Below the pieces are notes generated by a model. It was not told the DNA's origin and searched no databases. It saw only the letters and a list, made by a program, of their open reading frames with translations. A stretch of DNA of 64,000 nucleotides from Undaria pinnatifida. Its lineage: Eukaryota; Sar; Phaeophyceae; Laminariales; Alariaceae. Position numbers and translations under genes: made by a program. The stretch is from assembly GCA_012845835.1 (NCBI GenBank), contig JABAKD010000014.1:4393896-4457895 (forward strand), in the 5' to 3' direction. Positions 10,077 to 25,000 of this stretch are shown here, piece after piece; the first letter of the stretch is position 1; every line of letters starts with the position of its first letter.

Positions 10077-13000
10077 GTGAGATTGTTGAATGCGGAATGC
10101 ATAGCATATGAGTATTTTGGTACCAGGTATGAAAAATGCAGGCGGCATTTTTGTACCCCCTATTCAAACTTCAGTAAGCTCATCGCACACGGAGCAGCGA
10201 GCGTTGGCTTTACTGCCGCTGGTGCAGCTGTGTATCCTAGGAGCAGCCGGAGTACTCTGGTTGTGCAGTCGAGCTGCATGTTTCCGCACGCAAAGGGACT
10301 CGGCACGAAGTGCAGTTTGAGTCTTGCCAAGGCCGCGCCCTGCCTTGTTTGTTGTTGGTGGATTGAAATGCGTACGTATCGTAGGTAGCCTAACTGCTGT
10401 TGTTTCGTTGTTTCATCTCATGCCAGGCACGAGTACCAGGCACGCTCAGACACTGCAAGTATCATACTTGCAACAAGGACTGCCGCCGTAGACCTACAAC
10501 TGCTGCCGCTGCCTTTGTACTGGACAGCAGAATCTTACAGAGGAAGTTCAAAAACAGCAGTCCCTCCCAAAACAGCAGTCCTCCCTCTGATCATACTGCT
10601 GCTGTACTACTGCACTATGATACCGCCGTATAATGAAACCCAGAGACTTCGGATGAAATTCTCGACTGGTGTGGTTGAGGCACGTACATTTTTTCCCAAA
10701 ACACGTGCTTGTACCGCCCACCGACCCTGTCCCTGCCCTGTGGCCTTGTGGGCCTCGGGCACTTTCAGTAGTACCCGGGGGAGGAATACCAGCACAAGAG
10801 AGCCAACACGGCAGCAGTACCGGTACTCGTACACATAGATGGTATCGTAGACGCTGGTGATACTCAGGATGACCCGGACTGATATAAATGGGCCGAGGTA
10901 ACGAAATTACCACCAGAGTACAGCAGTACAAGCTCACGATCTAACGATGGCAAAGCTCAAAAGCTAAAGCTACGGCAGCAGCAAGCAATACCGGGTACCT
11001 ACTTTTACTTTGTATCATATTATAGAAAAAATGAATACGAACAGCCTATACTCGCAGAGTACGAGCACGGGTACTCTGTTGTAAGGCGCAATTAGGGGGT
11101 AGAATACGGAGGCAGCATCTACTGGTACTGACAGTAATATCTGCCCCATGTACTCATATTGGCTGAGAGCACCAGCACAAGTTAAACGATATGCGTGGAA
11201 ACTCAGTTTGCGCAAACTTTTGAGCCCTGTTTAGAGTTTGATAGCAAACCTTGCACAAATCTCTAGGGGGTTTCCGGCTGTGCCGCCTAACGTCGACCAC
11301 CCGCCCAGAACCCTAGCCCGAACTCAAACGCCATGGGGTGACGACTTGTGCTTGGATGCTGTGGCTTGAGGTTGACACGGCCGGATTGGATGCTGGCTTT
11401 GGGAAGACTTTCGGCGATGGATCGTGATGCTGTAGCTTGGAAAGACTCTAGGTCGATTGAGCCGCACATGATTCCCCTCAGCCAACCAGAGCGTGTGAAT
11501 AGATATCTTCGGAAGATTTACTACTATGTGCATTCAAATACTACCCCAAACTTAGGACTTTCCACAATACGCCATCCATATAACCGAAAACCTCGCAAGC
11601 GAAGAACTGGAACTGAGTACCTGGTAAGAGATAAGAGAAGGGGAGAGAAAGGAAAAACAGGGACTTGCGGACGAGGGGCGAGCTCTTGTCTCCCGCTGCA
11701 AACTCCGACCCATGTTTGCCCCGGATTGTGATGGGCAATTAAGCGACAATGATCAAACATATCACATCCGGCGGGCCCCCCGTGACCGGTCTGGGAGAGG
11801 ACATGGCTCACGGCTTCGCTGCTAGCCGCCATGTTGCGGCTTCGCCGCAACATTACACAACAGTATACTAAGGGGTTACAGAAGGTACTGGCTACTGGCT
11901 ACTGATTTTCCGTAGTGATGATAACCGAAGGACACACCAGCTAGCGCTGGATTGTGAAGGCAATTGAGTTAAATCGACACACGACGTGTATGAAAGTACA
12001 TGGAGGTGTGGTGAGCTTGAGCTTTATTTTGCCCAATCCGCCGGAGGATGAACAGAAAAATGAAACAAATAAAACGTAGTGATAATGATAATGCTGAGTG
12101 CGTCCGAGATTAAAATGGTCCGCGCCAGCCAGATGCATACGAAGGTCGATCCCCGCCCTCTCCGCCTCCTCCTTTACCACCCTAATGTACAAAGGTTTTT
12201 CACCAGTAACAAAATCCAACCTGGATTTTTTACCAATCAGAAAATTGCGGGCACAAAATGTCTTTCTGGCTGCGCTAGCCAGTACCTAGCCCTATGACGG
12301 CTGTGATGTATAGCCTTTTTTATATCTTGTTACGTACGTGGTGTTCGTTTTATTACTAGTCACATGTAGGTGTCCCGTGCCGTACCTGGTATTCTTACAA
12401 ATATGGCCGGTCGCCACGGTTGTCTAGTGGTTACCCTCGAATACTACTAGCGTTGGCTCTTGAGTGCGATTCCCACCGTGGTGAGGTTTGACTTTATTTG
12501 CAAAAATGCAAACACAGGATCAACTGCTGAGAGCGCCTACCAGCGTGGGTAGGTACAATTCGACGCGAGTCGACGAGGGAAGAAGATGCTGAATTCTTCT
12601 CGCGATAAAAATGAAGGCACGTACCGAAGTGGGGCAGGGGGAGGAGGGAGGGCGAGAGTAGTGCGACGATAATAAATGGGATGAAGATAAATAAGTCAAT
12701 ATACCAGGTACCTGCTACTGCATATGCTAGAAATAAACAACAACATGCTATTATACCATCATGTAATAGCGGGGCTTCGCCGCGGCGGGCTGGCGCCAGC
12801 TCCGCGAATACCGGCAATGGTCGAGAGATGTACGGCACCATGGAAGCCGGGGCCGTAAAGGCGACAGTGATGCCGGCAGCCGGTCTCCGTGCATGCCTGT
12901 AATGGTCGAGAGATATACGGGGTACGAACATGTGAGCGTTGGCCGTAAAAAGCGACAGCAGTATGCCCGCCCGCGGGCTCTCGCGTATGTCCGTAATGAA

Positions 13001-16000
13001 CGAGGGACGTATGGAGCACGGGGTAGGTGTGGTGTACGCGTTGGCCGTAAAGACGATAGCAGTGATGCCTGCCGCTGGCTCTCGCGTTTGTCCATAATGG
13101 TGGAGAGACGTGCAGAGCACGAGGTTTGTACATTATAAGCCTTGACCGTAGACGCGACGCATTGACGCCTGCCGCTGGCTCCGCGTACCCCCGCACTGGT
13201 CGAAAGATGTACGAAATACTACTGTACGTACGTTTAATTGATAAGCCGAGGACGTACATACAAGCAACGGTGATGACTAAGTGCGCAAGTCATGCCCGCC
13301 GCCGGCAGCGCGTATGCCCGTGATGGTAGAGCGATGCCCCGAGTAGATAGCATGATCGTTGGCCGTATAAAGCCCTCTCGGAACCCGGGTATAGCACCTT
13401 GAAAAGCCGCAGGCATGGTCCTATCGCATTTCTTACAATAAAGCCATGCACAGTGTTGTACCCATTTTTAGACCATCCGGTTTATGACGTTTCCGGAGAT
13501 AAGACCAATGCAATCGACTTGTCACGAAAAACAAAGTTCTTGGAGCTTGTACTTTATGAACTTTCTTTTGGGTAGTGAAAGGTAAGACCACAATAGTGGA
13601 AGAACACCTTCATTGCACCTAACTGCCGCTATCCAGTACAGAACACGTAATGGGAAGCAGGGTGATAAGAAATGCGGGCGGAGATTTACTGGGAAACATC
13701 AAATTCGGGAACCATTATGCTGAATTTTGTGTAGAACGCACCCTCTCCCAAGTAGGAAACCTGACATGAGTCAGCATAACAGGGTAGTAAGTAAGGTAGG
13801 GTGCATTTCGCAGGAAAACAAGAAATTCGGGAGCAGTTATACTGAAATTAGTGTTGAACGCACGCTTTATCAAATAAGAAACCGAGCGTGGGTCAATATA
13901 ATAGAGTAAAAAGAAGGGCAGGCTGAAACTTGATGGAAAAAAAGAATCCGAGAGCCACTATACTGAAGTTAGGTGTAGAACGCACGGTGCTTATCAAATA
14001 AGAAAGCCAGCTTGGGTCAGCATTTCTGTTTCTTATTAGGTGTCCTGCACCGCACCTCTCCTTGATTTTTTTCCCTATAATATGTACAAACCATATTTAA
14101 TGTTAACATCAATATTATAGGGGGAGGTAGGGGGGACATACGAATTCAAGGCCAAAAATGGTTAGCTAAACACTTGAAAATATATAGGTTTCGGCGTGTA
14201 TCGTGGGTCCTCTTTACTATGGCCCCTAGAAATAGCATCAACAAGAACGAGTGTGCGCCCCTGAGCAGTACACTGTCGCTTATCCTCTCTGGAGCTTAAG
14301 GGGGGAAAAGCGTCGGACATAAAACTGTCACTACTCGTGTACTAGAATTCGTGAATTGAACCAAGAATAATGTATTTTGCTGCGAGAAAAAGTACGTAAA
14401 CAGACGTTTTGGTTCAAATTCCGTGGTAGAAGAACTGACATTGATTGCAGCAGCATGTCAGCGACAGTAGGCAGCCGGAATTGCTGCTGGGTATGATAGA
14501 AAAGGCGAGCCGGAAGCGTAATGTTTCGGAAACGCGTGCTACGATAAAATTGCACCACTTTTTTTTCTGCGTTTCCTCAATTTGGGAGCTTAAGATCCTC
14601 CCCTAAAAAGTTATTTGGAGGAAAATAAAGCTGATATAATACCGGACGAACAATCGCATGGCCTCGGTACACGACAAGAATCATGCAAAATAAATGGCGT
14701 TTTTTTTTCCGACGATAGTATTGGTGGGTTAAGGAGCCCCGTCATTCAGAAACCATTTTCGCCAAAAAAAGGTACACCTCTATCGTAGCACGCTACGGGA
14801 GCTGCACGGCACCAGGCCCATGTTATCGCTCGTACTGCTGCACGCTCTTGCGTGATTGCATCTCCTTTTCGTTGTTTTTGGGCGATACAAAATGTAATAT
14901 ACCCCTAAAAGTTCCCAGGTACGTATTAATCCGCGGCAGGCCCATGTTATCGCTCGTACTGCTGCACGCTCTTGCGTGATTGCATCTCCTTTTCGTTGTT
15001 TTTGGGCGATACAAAATGTAATATACCCCTAAAAGTTCCCAGGTACGTATTAATCCGCGGCAACGAACCGTGAAGAAGGCTACCGGACAACGTCTTGGCG
15101 TATCGAACATGTCTAACCAAATGGAAATACCCGGCGTCATTATTCTGCTTCGCCCCTCTCAATGACCACCCACCACGGCATCGCAACCAGCAACAGGCTG
15201 AGCTCCGATGCTGCTCGCTCGGTGCTCTTTTTAGTATTAGAAATAGTGGTGTATTCCATTCATTGTGCTTCATCTGGTACCGGCATAGGGGTACATAGAT
15301 AATTTTGATTTTTTTAGGTACCATAGGTTGCGTTGGAAAGTTTATTTCTTGATACGTTAAAACCAGAAATTTACCCTACCATCGTGTAGCATCATGACAG
15401 GTTACTATTAATATAGTAAGGTGTTAGGAATATAAGTTATGCCTGGGAGGACGGCCTATCAAGAAATTTTAATATATTCCTGTTTCGGCAAATTCTGGCG
15501 GAGTTCAAATCCCATAAAAATTAATTGAAGTGTACGTATAAGGTAATGGTCAAGGTGATGGTCTCTCTATAATACCGGAATGTGTCAGCTGAAAAAAAAA
15601 AAGATCTGTCGGCACTGTAGCGGCAACCGGCATTATTCCGCATACTGACAGTACTGGTGTTCCAATTACGCCAGGCAGTTTCACAGGGCACCATAGCGGA
15701 AAACCGGCACTACCCAACCTGCACCATAGAGGGGTCTCTAATGTACCATGTAGTATCAGCAGCATTACAGTGGTATGGACTATGCGGCGCATATAAACGC
15801 AGAACACGCGCGACTGGCCTTTGATATCACGCAACACGGCGCGAAGCTTGCATGGCTGAGTATGGGACCGCCCATGCAAGTTGACCAAACTTACGGCTGA
15901 CATCTGGCGTATTGGTCGCAATTTTCGCAGTTCAAACGTGCGAGATTGGAATTTATACATAATTTACGTCATAGAATAGTAATCGTGTGTTGGCGAAGAT

Positions 16001-19000
16001 GGAATGACATGTTTTACGTGTCTTACGTGTCTCAAACTTATGATTCTAGCCCCGGAAAACTAAGTGAGAGGAATAGAGCAATCAATCATCAGTGATCGTG
16101 TAAATGTGCGATAGAACATCGGGGCAGAGGGAGCACACTGCACTTCAGTTTTGCGTATCGCATTGTTTTTTTTTTTTTTCTGTCCTCTCGACAGCTTTTG
16201 TGCTTGCCTCGTTCCGTAATTATACATTCGTGACTCGTGAGTGCAAGGGCATCTGTATATATTTTCTTTTTGACACGGTATCGCATGTGACCCCCCCCCC
16301 CCCCCCCCCGCCCTCCCTCCCTTGCACCCACGGACCTCTTGCCATAACCCCACCCCGACACCAAATCCGCTCTATTTGATACCGCCTCCCTATCTTCAGG
16401 GCTAGAAAGTTACTCTCCTAGCGCGCAGACCCGCCGACCTCGTCCCCTATCCCCCCTACCGGTCCTGGGGACCTCGGTCATGCATGATATGATATGGCTA
16501 CACCCGTCCGACTTGGTCCCCTGTTCCCGCCCCGCCACTAAAATCTGCTCTATTTGATGTCGCCTCCGTATCTCTAGGGTTACAACGTTACGATTCTCGC
16601 GTACGGGCAAACTGGGTCGGGGAAAACGTACACCATGGGATCTGAGTGCGGGACGACGGACAAGTACGATGACGAGCGGCGAGGTCTAATCCCGAGGTAC
16701 TCGACGTGGTGATGGTAGCGGAAGTGGTATCTGTCATGGTGGTGGCGTTAGTAGCGTTGGCGATTGTGTTGGTGATGGTGATGTTGATGGTAGTAGGATG
16801 GAAATGGTGACAGAACACGAGCGCGATGGCGGGCGAAGAGGTCTAATCCCCAGGTACTCGGGATGGTAATGATAGTGGAGGCGGTAGCTGTAGGTTATAG
16901 TGGTGTTGGCAGTGGTGATGGATTTCACGGTAATTTTCATGGTGGTTGTAGAGGTGATGGCAATTGAAATGGTTACGGTAATGGTCAAGGGGACGATACA
17001 GTGGGTACCCCGATTTAACCCCTTTAGAGCCCCCGAACCCCTCCCTATACTAAATGAAAGTAATGTTGTCCCCAAAAACGGGTTTCCAGTTGTAAAGGGG
17101 TGAAGAGCGCCCCGTGACAAGCCGAAACACTAACTACAAGGTGCTCATGTCTGTAGTAGGAAATGCGTAGCTTTTGGTGTGGCGGGAATTGCCGAGTTGG
17201 CCGCTCTTGATTCCGGAATGCTCTCAACTTGAGTGCTCTTAAATCGGAATGCCTAATGTAACGGTAATTGTGTTGGTGTTATTAGTGGTAATGGTAATGG
17301 TGACGGTAGTCGTACCGGTTTTGGTAATCGTAAAGGTGCGGGGAATGGTATTGGTAACGGTATTGTAATATCCAGAAAGGCAATCACTAAATTGGCTACG
17401 TGTGTTATATCCAAAAATACTAACTTTAACTTCGCTGTTTTTGCTTGCTTTCCCCCCGCCCCCCCGCCCCCTCCCGTCCCCAACTCCTCAGATTTTTGTA
17501 CGACATGTTTATGAACCTTAACGCTGACGTGTCTCACCGCTTAGAGGCCAGCACTTCGGCCAGTTTTCTAGAGATTTATGGAGAGGATGTTTTCGACCTG
17601 CTTAGCGACGGACACGCACCGGGCACGAAGCGCGCGTCTCTGCAGGTGGGCGACAGGGTTGGGGTTGGCGTTGGGTGTTGGTGTTGGTGTTGGCGTTCTT
17701 GTTGGATTGGGGTTGGATTGGGATTTTTTGTTCTTGCGCGTGGGTTTGTTTCGGCTTGCGGTTCAAGGTTGGGGTTGGGCACAGGTGGTGTTGGAGTTGG
17801 AGGTACAGTAGGTTCCCTCAACAAGGCGGTCTGAATAAGGCGGTATTCCGATAATGGCGGTCAAAATCGCTTGGCACGGCTGAGGCATTGCACTGACAAC
17901 CTGGATTGAATAAGGTGGATTCCTCCTATAAGGCGGTCATATTGCTCTCGCACACCATCGCCATTACTGGGGGACCCCCTATTGGTCTTGGGGGGGGATC
18001 GGGGTTTGGACTTGGTAAAGAGGTCAACACTTTTGGCGCCCATGTACAGCGACAAATCAAAAGCATAGAAGCGGTCGTATCATGGTGTGAGCATGCAGCA
18101 CACGGCAAGCCAGTGCAAGCCGTGCGCGTATCTCACAGGCGTCTGCGTTGGAGTCGGACTGTGAAATCGTCGTCACCCATTCTATTGATAGCAGCCCGGG
18201 TTGCTTCGTGTGAAGGATGCTATCATACAACCGGCAGCTTTAGTCCTAATGTGTTCCCTTTGAAGCGCTTATAAGGTTAAGAGTGGGGTTGGGGGTGGGG
18301 TTTGGGGGTGAGGTCGGGGTTGGGTTTGGAAATGAGGTTAAGGATGGGATTGGGGTCGATGTTGTTGGCGTTGGGCGTGGGGTTAGGGTATATTCGCTGT
18401 ATGTAACTGGGTCTCATGAAGATATATGCAGGTAGCAACAACTATCCCTTTTCCTGCGCTTCCTTTTTTTTTCTTTCACGCTCCGTAACGCCCTCGTCCC
18501 GAACGCCACCACAGCCACCACCCGTTGCTGGGTGCTGGACGATAAAAGTATCATTTTATGTGCTCTACTATTTATCCGTATATTGTAGTGATGTATGGCA
18601 TCATATCATGGTCCTACCCTATTGTTTTTTCTCACTCTCTGAAACGTCACCATCTCCACCGCCGCCACCACCACCGCCGCCTTTGCCGGGTGCTGTAAGG
18701 CAATAACATAATCCCAAACGTTACCCTGCACAATGACATATCATGTGATATGTCATGGCCCTCCCCTGCTTTTTTTCCTCACGCTTTTATCAATGCCCCC
18801 CCCCCCCACACCCACCCTCCATCTCGAAAGGGATGCGTGGTCAATGATGAAATGACTAAGGCAAGCAGCACGTGAGTACGCCCCCCACCCCTCACCCACC
18901 GCCTCCGGCACCAGGTATTGGAAGACAAGAAGGGGGTCTTCGTGAATGGGCTGAGCCAAGTGCCCGTGCTAGGCTGGGAGGCGGCTCTTGATGTCCTCAG

Positions 19001-22000
19001 CCAGGGTGTGCTCAACCGAACCACCGCCTCCACGCTTATGAACACCGTCAGCAGCCGCTCGCACGCTGTGTTCACGATCACCCTTACCCAGACTATTAAG
19101 GACGACGCCGACCCGGATGGAGACCCTCAGGTGTTTGTCACATACAGTCAGTGTTAGGGCCTGATCCATTATGCTTTTTTTTTTCGTGGCCACTTTTTCG
19201 GTTTGGCCAGTGCCCCAATAAACATTTTTTGGCTCCAAACTATGGCAACTTTTCCCAATTATGCCACACAGGTTCGGCAGCCATGCGCCAGCTTTTGCTT
19301 ATTTTTGTCAGTTGTGCATGCGCACAATAATATATAGCGAAATATGCAGCAGGTTACGCCGAATTTCCACCGCTAGAGTCAACCGATTTAGGTGTGTTTA
19401 CGTGTTTAGCGCGGCTCGCGACGCCCAACGCCGACTGGGAACCCTACCCGGGCTGTGAACCTACCCAACGCCCATACACTAAGGGTGGCATAGGCACCCT
19501 ATGCTACAGGTCGCTTGTTTTGCCACCTTGTTGGCCCAAATTTCTCCTGCTTTGCCACTCCTTGGCCCGAAATTAAACTTATGGCTTTGCCTATGGGTCC
19601 TAGAACCAATTATGCCAATAACTATGCCCACAAAATGGGTCAGGTCCTATACAGTGTTATGTGCGGGGGGGGCGGATACGAGAAGGTGGGAGAGGTTTTC
19701 GTTACACATAACAAATCGGTCTTGAAGAGGGAAGCGAGAGGGGGGGGGAGGGCGGAAGGGAAGGAGAGGTGGTTGCCATAGGGATATCGGGCTCGATTAG
19801 GTCGCAGAGGGGGAGGGAGAGAAGGAGGGAGGATGGGAGGGGGGAAACGGGGAGGAGGCGGGGACGAAGGGAGGCTGGGAGGGAGAGGGATAGATGGGAG
19901 GAAAATATGGAGGGAGGGAGGCGTCTGTTTGGGCTCGTTGGACGTGCGTACCCACTTTTATATCGATGACAAAGGTGGTGTTTTTTTTTTTAGGCCGTCA
20001 GGGAAGCATCTACTGTATACCAGGACAGCAGGAAAATATGGAGGGAGGGAGGCGTCTGTTTGGGCTCGTTGGACGTGCGTACCCACTTTTATATCGATGA
20101 CAAAGGTGGTGTTTTTATTTTTTTAGGCCGTCAGGGAAGCATCTACTGTATACCAGGACAGCAGCAGTGGAGCGGGGAGAGTGTGTGTGGTGTGAGTTTT
20201 TTGTCCGCGGTGTCCCCGTCAGCAATGTAGGTGTTGGTTTGCTTACTCCTTTTGTGTCCGAAGAACCCGGGGCAGATCGCAGTGACGGCCTGTTTGGTAC
20301 TGTCGTAGATTTTGCGGCTCATACCTCTCCTTGTACTAAAACGCATTTTTTCCTCCTTTCCTTCCGCTACCCCCCCCCTCCTCTCCATTCACGCCACGTC
20401 TCCCATCTCCCTTAACGTTGTTTCTCCTTCGCTTCCTCCATCCCTCCATCCCTCCCTCGCACGCCGCCGCCCCCCACGCTCTGCTTTGCGAAATGCCTCC
20501 ACCTCGAATTGCCTCAGACTGTTACATCGAAGTTAACTTTCGTGGACCTTGCCGGAAGCGAGCGGCTCGGTAGGACAGGAGCGGAGGGACAGCGAAAGCG
20601 GGAAGGCATTCAGATCAACCAGGTTTGCCGTCGTTGTTTCCAAACGACCATCAAGTTCGACACAATATTTGACCAACTAGCTAGTGGGCGACATCATGGT
20701 CAGCTTGCGAAGATGAGTTGTGATCAAAATCCTTTTTGTTCGATCTCACAGCCGAAGTGTATTTTTTCATTTTTTATATGGTCCAACCTCTTCACAGCTC
20801 ATGAAGATTTGTTTTATTTTTATTTTTTGGCAGGGACTTCTTGCCCTCGGCAACGTGGTGAACGCGTTGGGGGACGACCGTGTGGAGAAGAGGAGCACCC
20901 ACGTTCCTTACCGACAATCCAAACTCACGCGCCTGCTTCAGGTATGGTTTGAGATGTCACGTGATTTCGTCCCGCGAGTCACACTGTTTCTTTACCCTCT
21001 GTAGAACCCCAGGCACGTTTTTTGGGATCAAACCGTGTGAGACGTTTTAGCAGTGGCACCAGTTTAGTCTAAAGAGTTAACGTTGCCTTTTTTTTCTTAC
21101 TCCGTGCTTTTGTTCCTTTCTTATTTTGTTTTTCTTATTGTTATTTTGTATTTCAGGACGCACTTGGGGGCAACAGCCAGACCCTGTTCATCGCGTGCGT
21201 TAGCCCCGCCGCCGACTCTGTGAACGAGACTGTGGCTGCCCTTCACTACGCCAACCGCGCCCGAAACATAAAAAACAAAGTGGTGAGTTATCCCCCCCGT
21301 ACGGCGGGGGCGAGCGGCTCCCTCTCTCCTTTGCCATTTCCCTATTCCCTTTCTCTCTATCCTGCTCTCTTCCCCTTCCCTTTTTCTTGTTTGCTTGGCC
21401 GTCCCTCCCTTCCTCCCTCCCTCCCTCCCTCCCTCCCTCCCTCCCTCCCTCCCTCCCTCCCTCCCTCCCTCCCTCCCTCCCTCCCTCCCTCCCTCCCTCC
21501 CTCCCTCCCTCCCTCCCTCCCTCCCTCCCTCCCTCCCTCCCTCCCTCCCTCCCTCCCTCCCTCCCTCCCCCCTTTCTCTCCTCCTTTCCCTTCCCCCTTT
21601 CCCTCCTCCTTTCCCTCCCTCGTACTCCTTTTTTTTCTGTTGTTCTCTCCGTCCCTCCGTCCGTCTGTCGACCCCCCCCTCCCTCACCTTTCTTTCCACC
21701 CTTTACCCGTTCGCTCTCCCGCGCCCCCGTCTTTTCTCTCCCCCCTCCTGCCATCTCGCATTTGCCCCCCCGCCCCCCCCCACTTCCCTTTCGCCTCCTC
21801 CATCCCTTCCTTCATTAGTCTGTCTTTCTCCCTCCTCATCTTCTCCTGCTCATGTACGGAATCGTCTAGCTTGTCGCTGACGCGAATAAGTGCCATCTGT
21901 AGAAGTCTATGATATGTTTGTGGTGTATCTGTATTTTTTGTGTAAGTATTAATGATGTTATTTGTGTGAGGTTCATCTAACGTTTTTAGTATGATGTGTT

Positions 22001-25000
22001 TGTTCTGTGTTTGTAATGTATCTTAGATTTTTCGGTGATGTCTCGGTCATGCAATTGACGTGTTGGTGAAGTATCTGTGATTGATCGGGTACGTTTCTTT
22101 AATGTATCTGGGAATCACCTGTGGCGTATCTGTGATGTATCCACGATGTATCTGGGATGTTGTCTGCGATGCTCTCTGCGATAGCACTTGTCATGCTATC
22201 TGTCATGTTGTCTGTCATGTTTCTTTGATGTTTCTTGTGTCTTTGATATACCTGTTGTGGTCTATCCGTCCTAGGTTAAGAACACGGATGGTGCGAAGGA
22301 GGAGCTCAGGAGACTCCGAAGCACCACGGCCGCGCTGCAGCTGGAGCTGGTTTGGGAGCACTTTCACCTCGGAGGCGGAGGGTGAGTGGCAGGCCTGGGA
22401 GCTGGGTTGACTTCACGTAGTCACTACAAGTCGTAGCTTGGGCGGCGGGAGTTAAAGCCAGGCAGCTGATCTAACAGGTACCAAGTAGAATTTTTCAATA
22501 ACACCACACGTCCGGTCACGACCGACCCAGTCGAACGCAAAGACGCAGACTTATATGTCCGCAAAAAAATCCGCCCTCACCTACAACTGTAGTAGGCGTG
22601 ATACCCAGCCATCTAATAACTGGCCGGCGATTTGCTGTCAGCCAACTTACAGCCCCAGTGAGTGAGCGGGATTTAGATAAGGAACACGAAATTTACATGC
22701 TCCCATGTTTTTTTATCGGTGGGTATTTCTGTTATTCATGACACGGCGGCATACAGGTTTGAGGAAAATTGGCTTGGATTATATTGGGGTTCGATGTGAC
22801 CTTTTTTGGTGTGTGTGCCGTGGGTGGCCCGATTTAAGAGCGCCCAGGATAAGAGCATTCGGGACTTGAGAGTGGTCAAATTGGCATGTCCCGCCTTTTG
22901 CTAAAGTCTTCCTACTCCAGATAAGAACAATGTATAATGTATAGTTATGAGCGCTTGTTTCGGTTGTCACGGGCGCTCTTAAATCAGAGTACCCACTGTG
23001 TTGCAGTACAAGTGAAACGGTTGAGTTTCGAGGGCAATTCAGATATCAACAGTTCTCTTCCATCTTAATGGGTCTTTCTTTTTCTTCCTCCCCCCCCCCC
23101 CCCTGCCAAGAGAAGAAGTGAAGTGTGTAGCTAAACTTAATAATAGAAAAGCAGCAGGGGCAGATAAAATAGTGAATGAGTTCATAAAGTACGGGGGAGA
23201 AGGTATGCTTACCGCGATAGTTATGTTGTATATTTGGATATGGAAAAACGAGTACGCGCCTAAGAGGTGGAGAGAAGGAGTAGTAGTAAACTTGTTGGAG
23301 AAAGGAGATAAAGCTGACCCGGGGAACTACCGAGAGATAACGCTATTGAGCACCGTAAGATTTTGAACGATATAATGGGAACAATGTTGGAGGAGGACGA
23401 AACCATACGCGAAGGGCAAGCAGGATTTAGGCCGAACCGTAGTTGCGTAGACCATGTGTACACGTTAGATGATGTAATTAAAGGAAGGAAAGACACCGGA
23501 CTAACGCCGTACTTTTCTCTTCCTAGGTGTACAGAAGGCCTATGACACAATATGGAGGAATGGGTTTTGGAAAATATGTGGGGAATTGGGATCAGAGGAA
23601 AGGTGCGGAGAATGATGAAAATGATGATGGAATGTGCGTGAAATGCTGCGATGCTGGACGGGGAAATATCCAAATATGTCGATATTTTACAAGGAGTTGC
23701 ACAGGGATGTACACTATCACCCAATCTATTCAAGGTATATACTAATGACGTGATAGCAGCAGTCGAAGCAGCATAGCAAGGAGTCACGATGGGGGAAGAT
23801 ACGGTGTCGGGGTTGATGTTTGCGGATGATTTCGTGGGGATATCAGAAGCACCCGAAGGATTGCAGAAACAGATTGAGAAAGCACTAGAGTACACTAGGA
23901 AATGGAGGGTGCAGCGAACGTGAAAAAATGCATAGTAGTTTTATGTAACTAAGATAAGGTGAATCCGGTAAATTTCAAATGGAAGTGGGGAGAAGATGAA
24001 TTACCGATCGTAAACCAGTATACGTACCTTAGCGTCGATCTCTCAAAGGACTGCTCTTGGAATGCACACATAGCGAAAGTAAGAGGAAAGGGTAAATCAC
24101 AAGTAGGCAAGATGGATGCGATCCTAACAGACTAGCACCTTGACACTAGGATTACAATATGTATTCTAATTAATGCGATTGTATCGAAATCAATGGTTAA
24201 ATGACTAAGCCAGGGAACAAATGAGTACCCCCCCCTCCCACCCCCCTCCCCCCGCCGTTCCATTTTCCCCTCCACTTCCTCCCGCCCCCCCTTCCCCCTC
24301 TCCCCCGCCAGGCCCAACGGCCAGGCGGCACCGGAGAGTGGAAACCCCGAGGCAACAGGCGGGGAGGAGGAGCGGGGGCCGTGTCCGGAAGCTCAGGCGG
24401 AGGAGGTCCTGGGCCGGGAGGACGTGAAGGCGTACCTTAAGGCTGTGAAGGTGGACATATTAACAGATTTAATTTGTTTCCCACTAAGGTTTTTCTCCAT
24501 TCTTTTTTCAAGTAGTTTGGCCCCAAACCGGGGGGGTATTAGTGGTAAAGAGGTAAACCCTTTGGGAACTGCAACCGTTTTGTACTCTATTACCAAGTAG
24601 GTTTTTGCAGGGCTTTTTGTGGGTCGTTGACCCGGCCCGCGGATCAGGTCAGAACGACCAAAAAAATTCGCGGGTCGGGCCGGGTCGGATCTGGAGGTTT
24701 TCGAAAACGCACGGGTCGAGTTAGGAGGGTTTCGAATATCACGGGTCGGATCGGGTCATCCTGTCGGATCGGGTCATCCCGTCCTATCGGGTTATCCTGT
24801 CGGATCGGGTCATCCTGACCGGATCCGATCCGAACCGCGAGCAGAGTCGTTCTACGGTAGCCCCCCCAACTTTTTTCAGCGAAATCGACCGTTCTGGAAC
24901 CGGTTCCTGGCTGTATCTCTTGAAGTACGGTTGGATGCCACTTGCCATCCCAACGTCGTCGTTCGATAGGCCTTTGCAAACAAGAACTAAATTAAATGAT

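Noticed and set aside
12412-12490. Functional tRNA gene
   Set aside because: The acceptor stem and boxes are tRNA-like, but the anticodon arm is not well formed and the head is fused to a repeated body, as in a SINE.
12494-13259. 208- and 166-codon minus frames
   Set aside because: They coincide with the minisatellite at 12770-13380 and a SINE; unit lengths are not multiples of three.
21220-21912. Long Pro/Ser-Leu frame (plus) and Glu/Gly/Arg frames (minus)
   Set aside because: They are translations of a TCCC microsatellite and its C/T-rich surroundings in intron 7.
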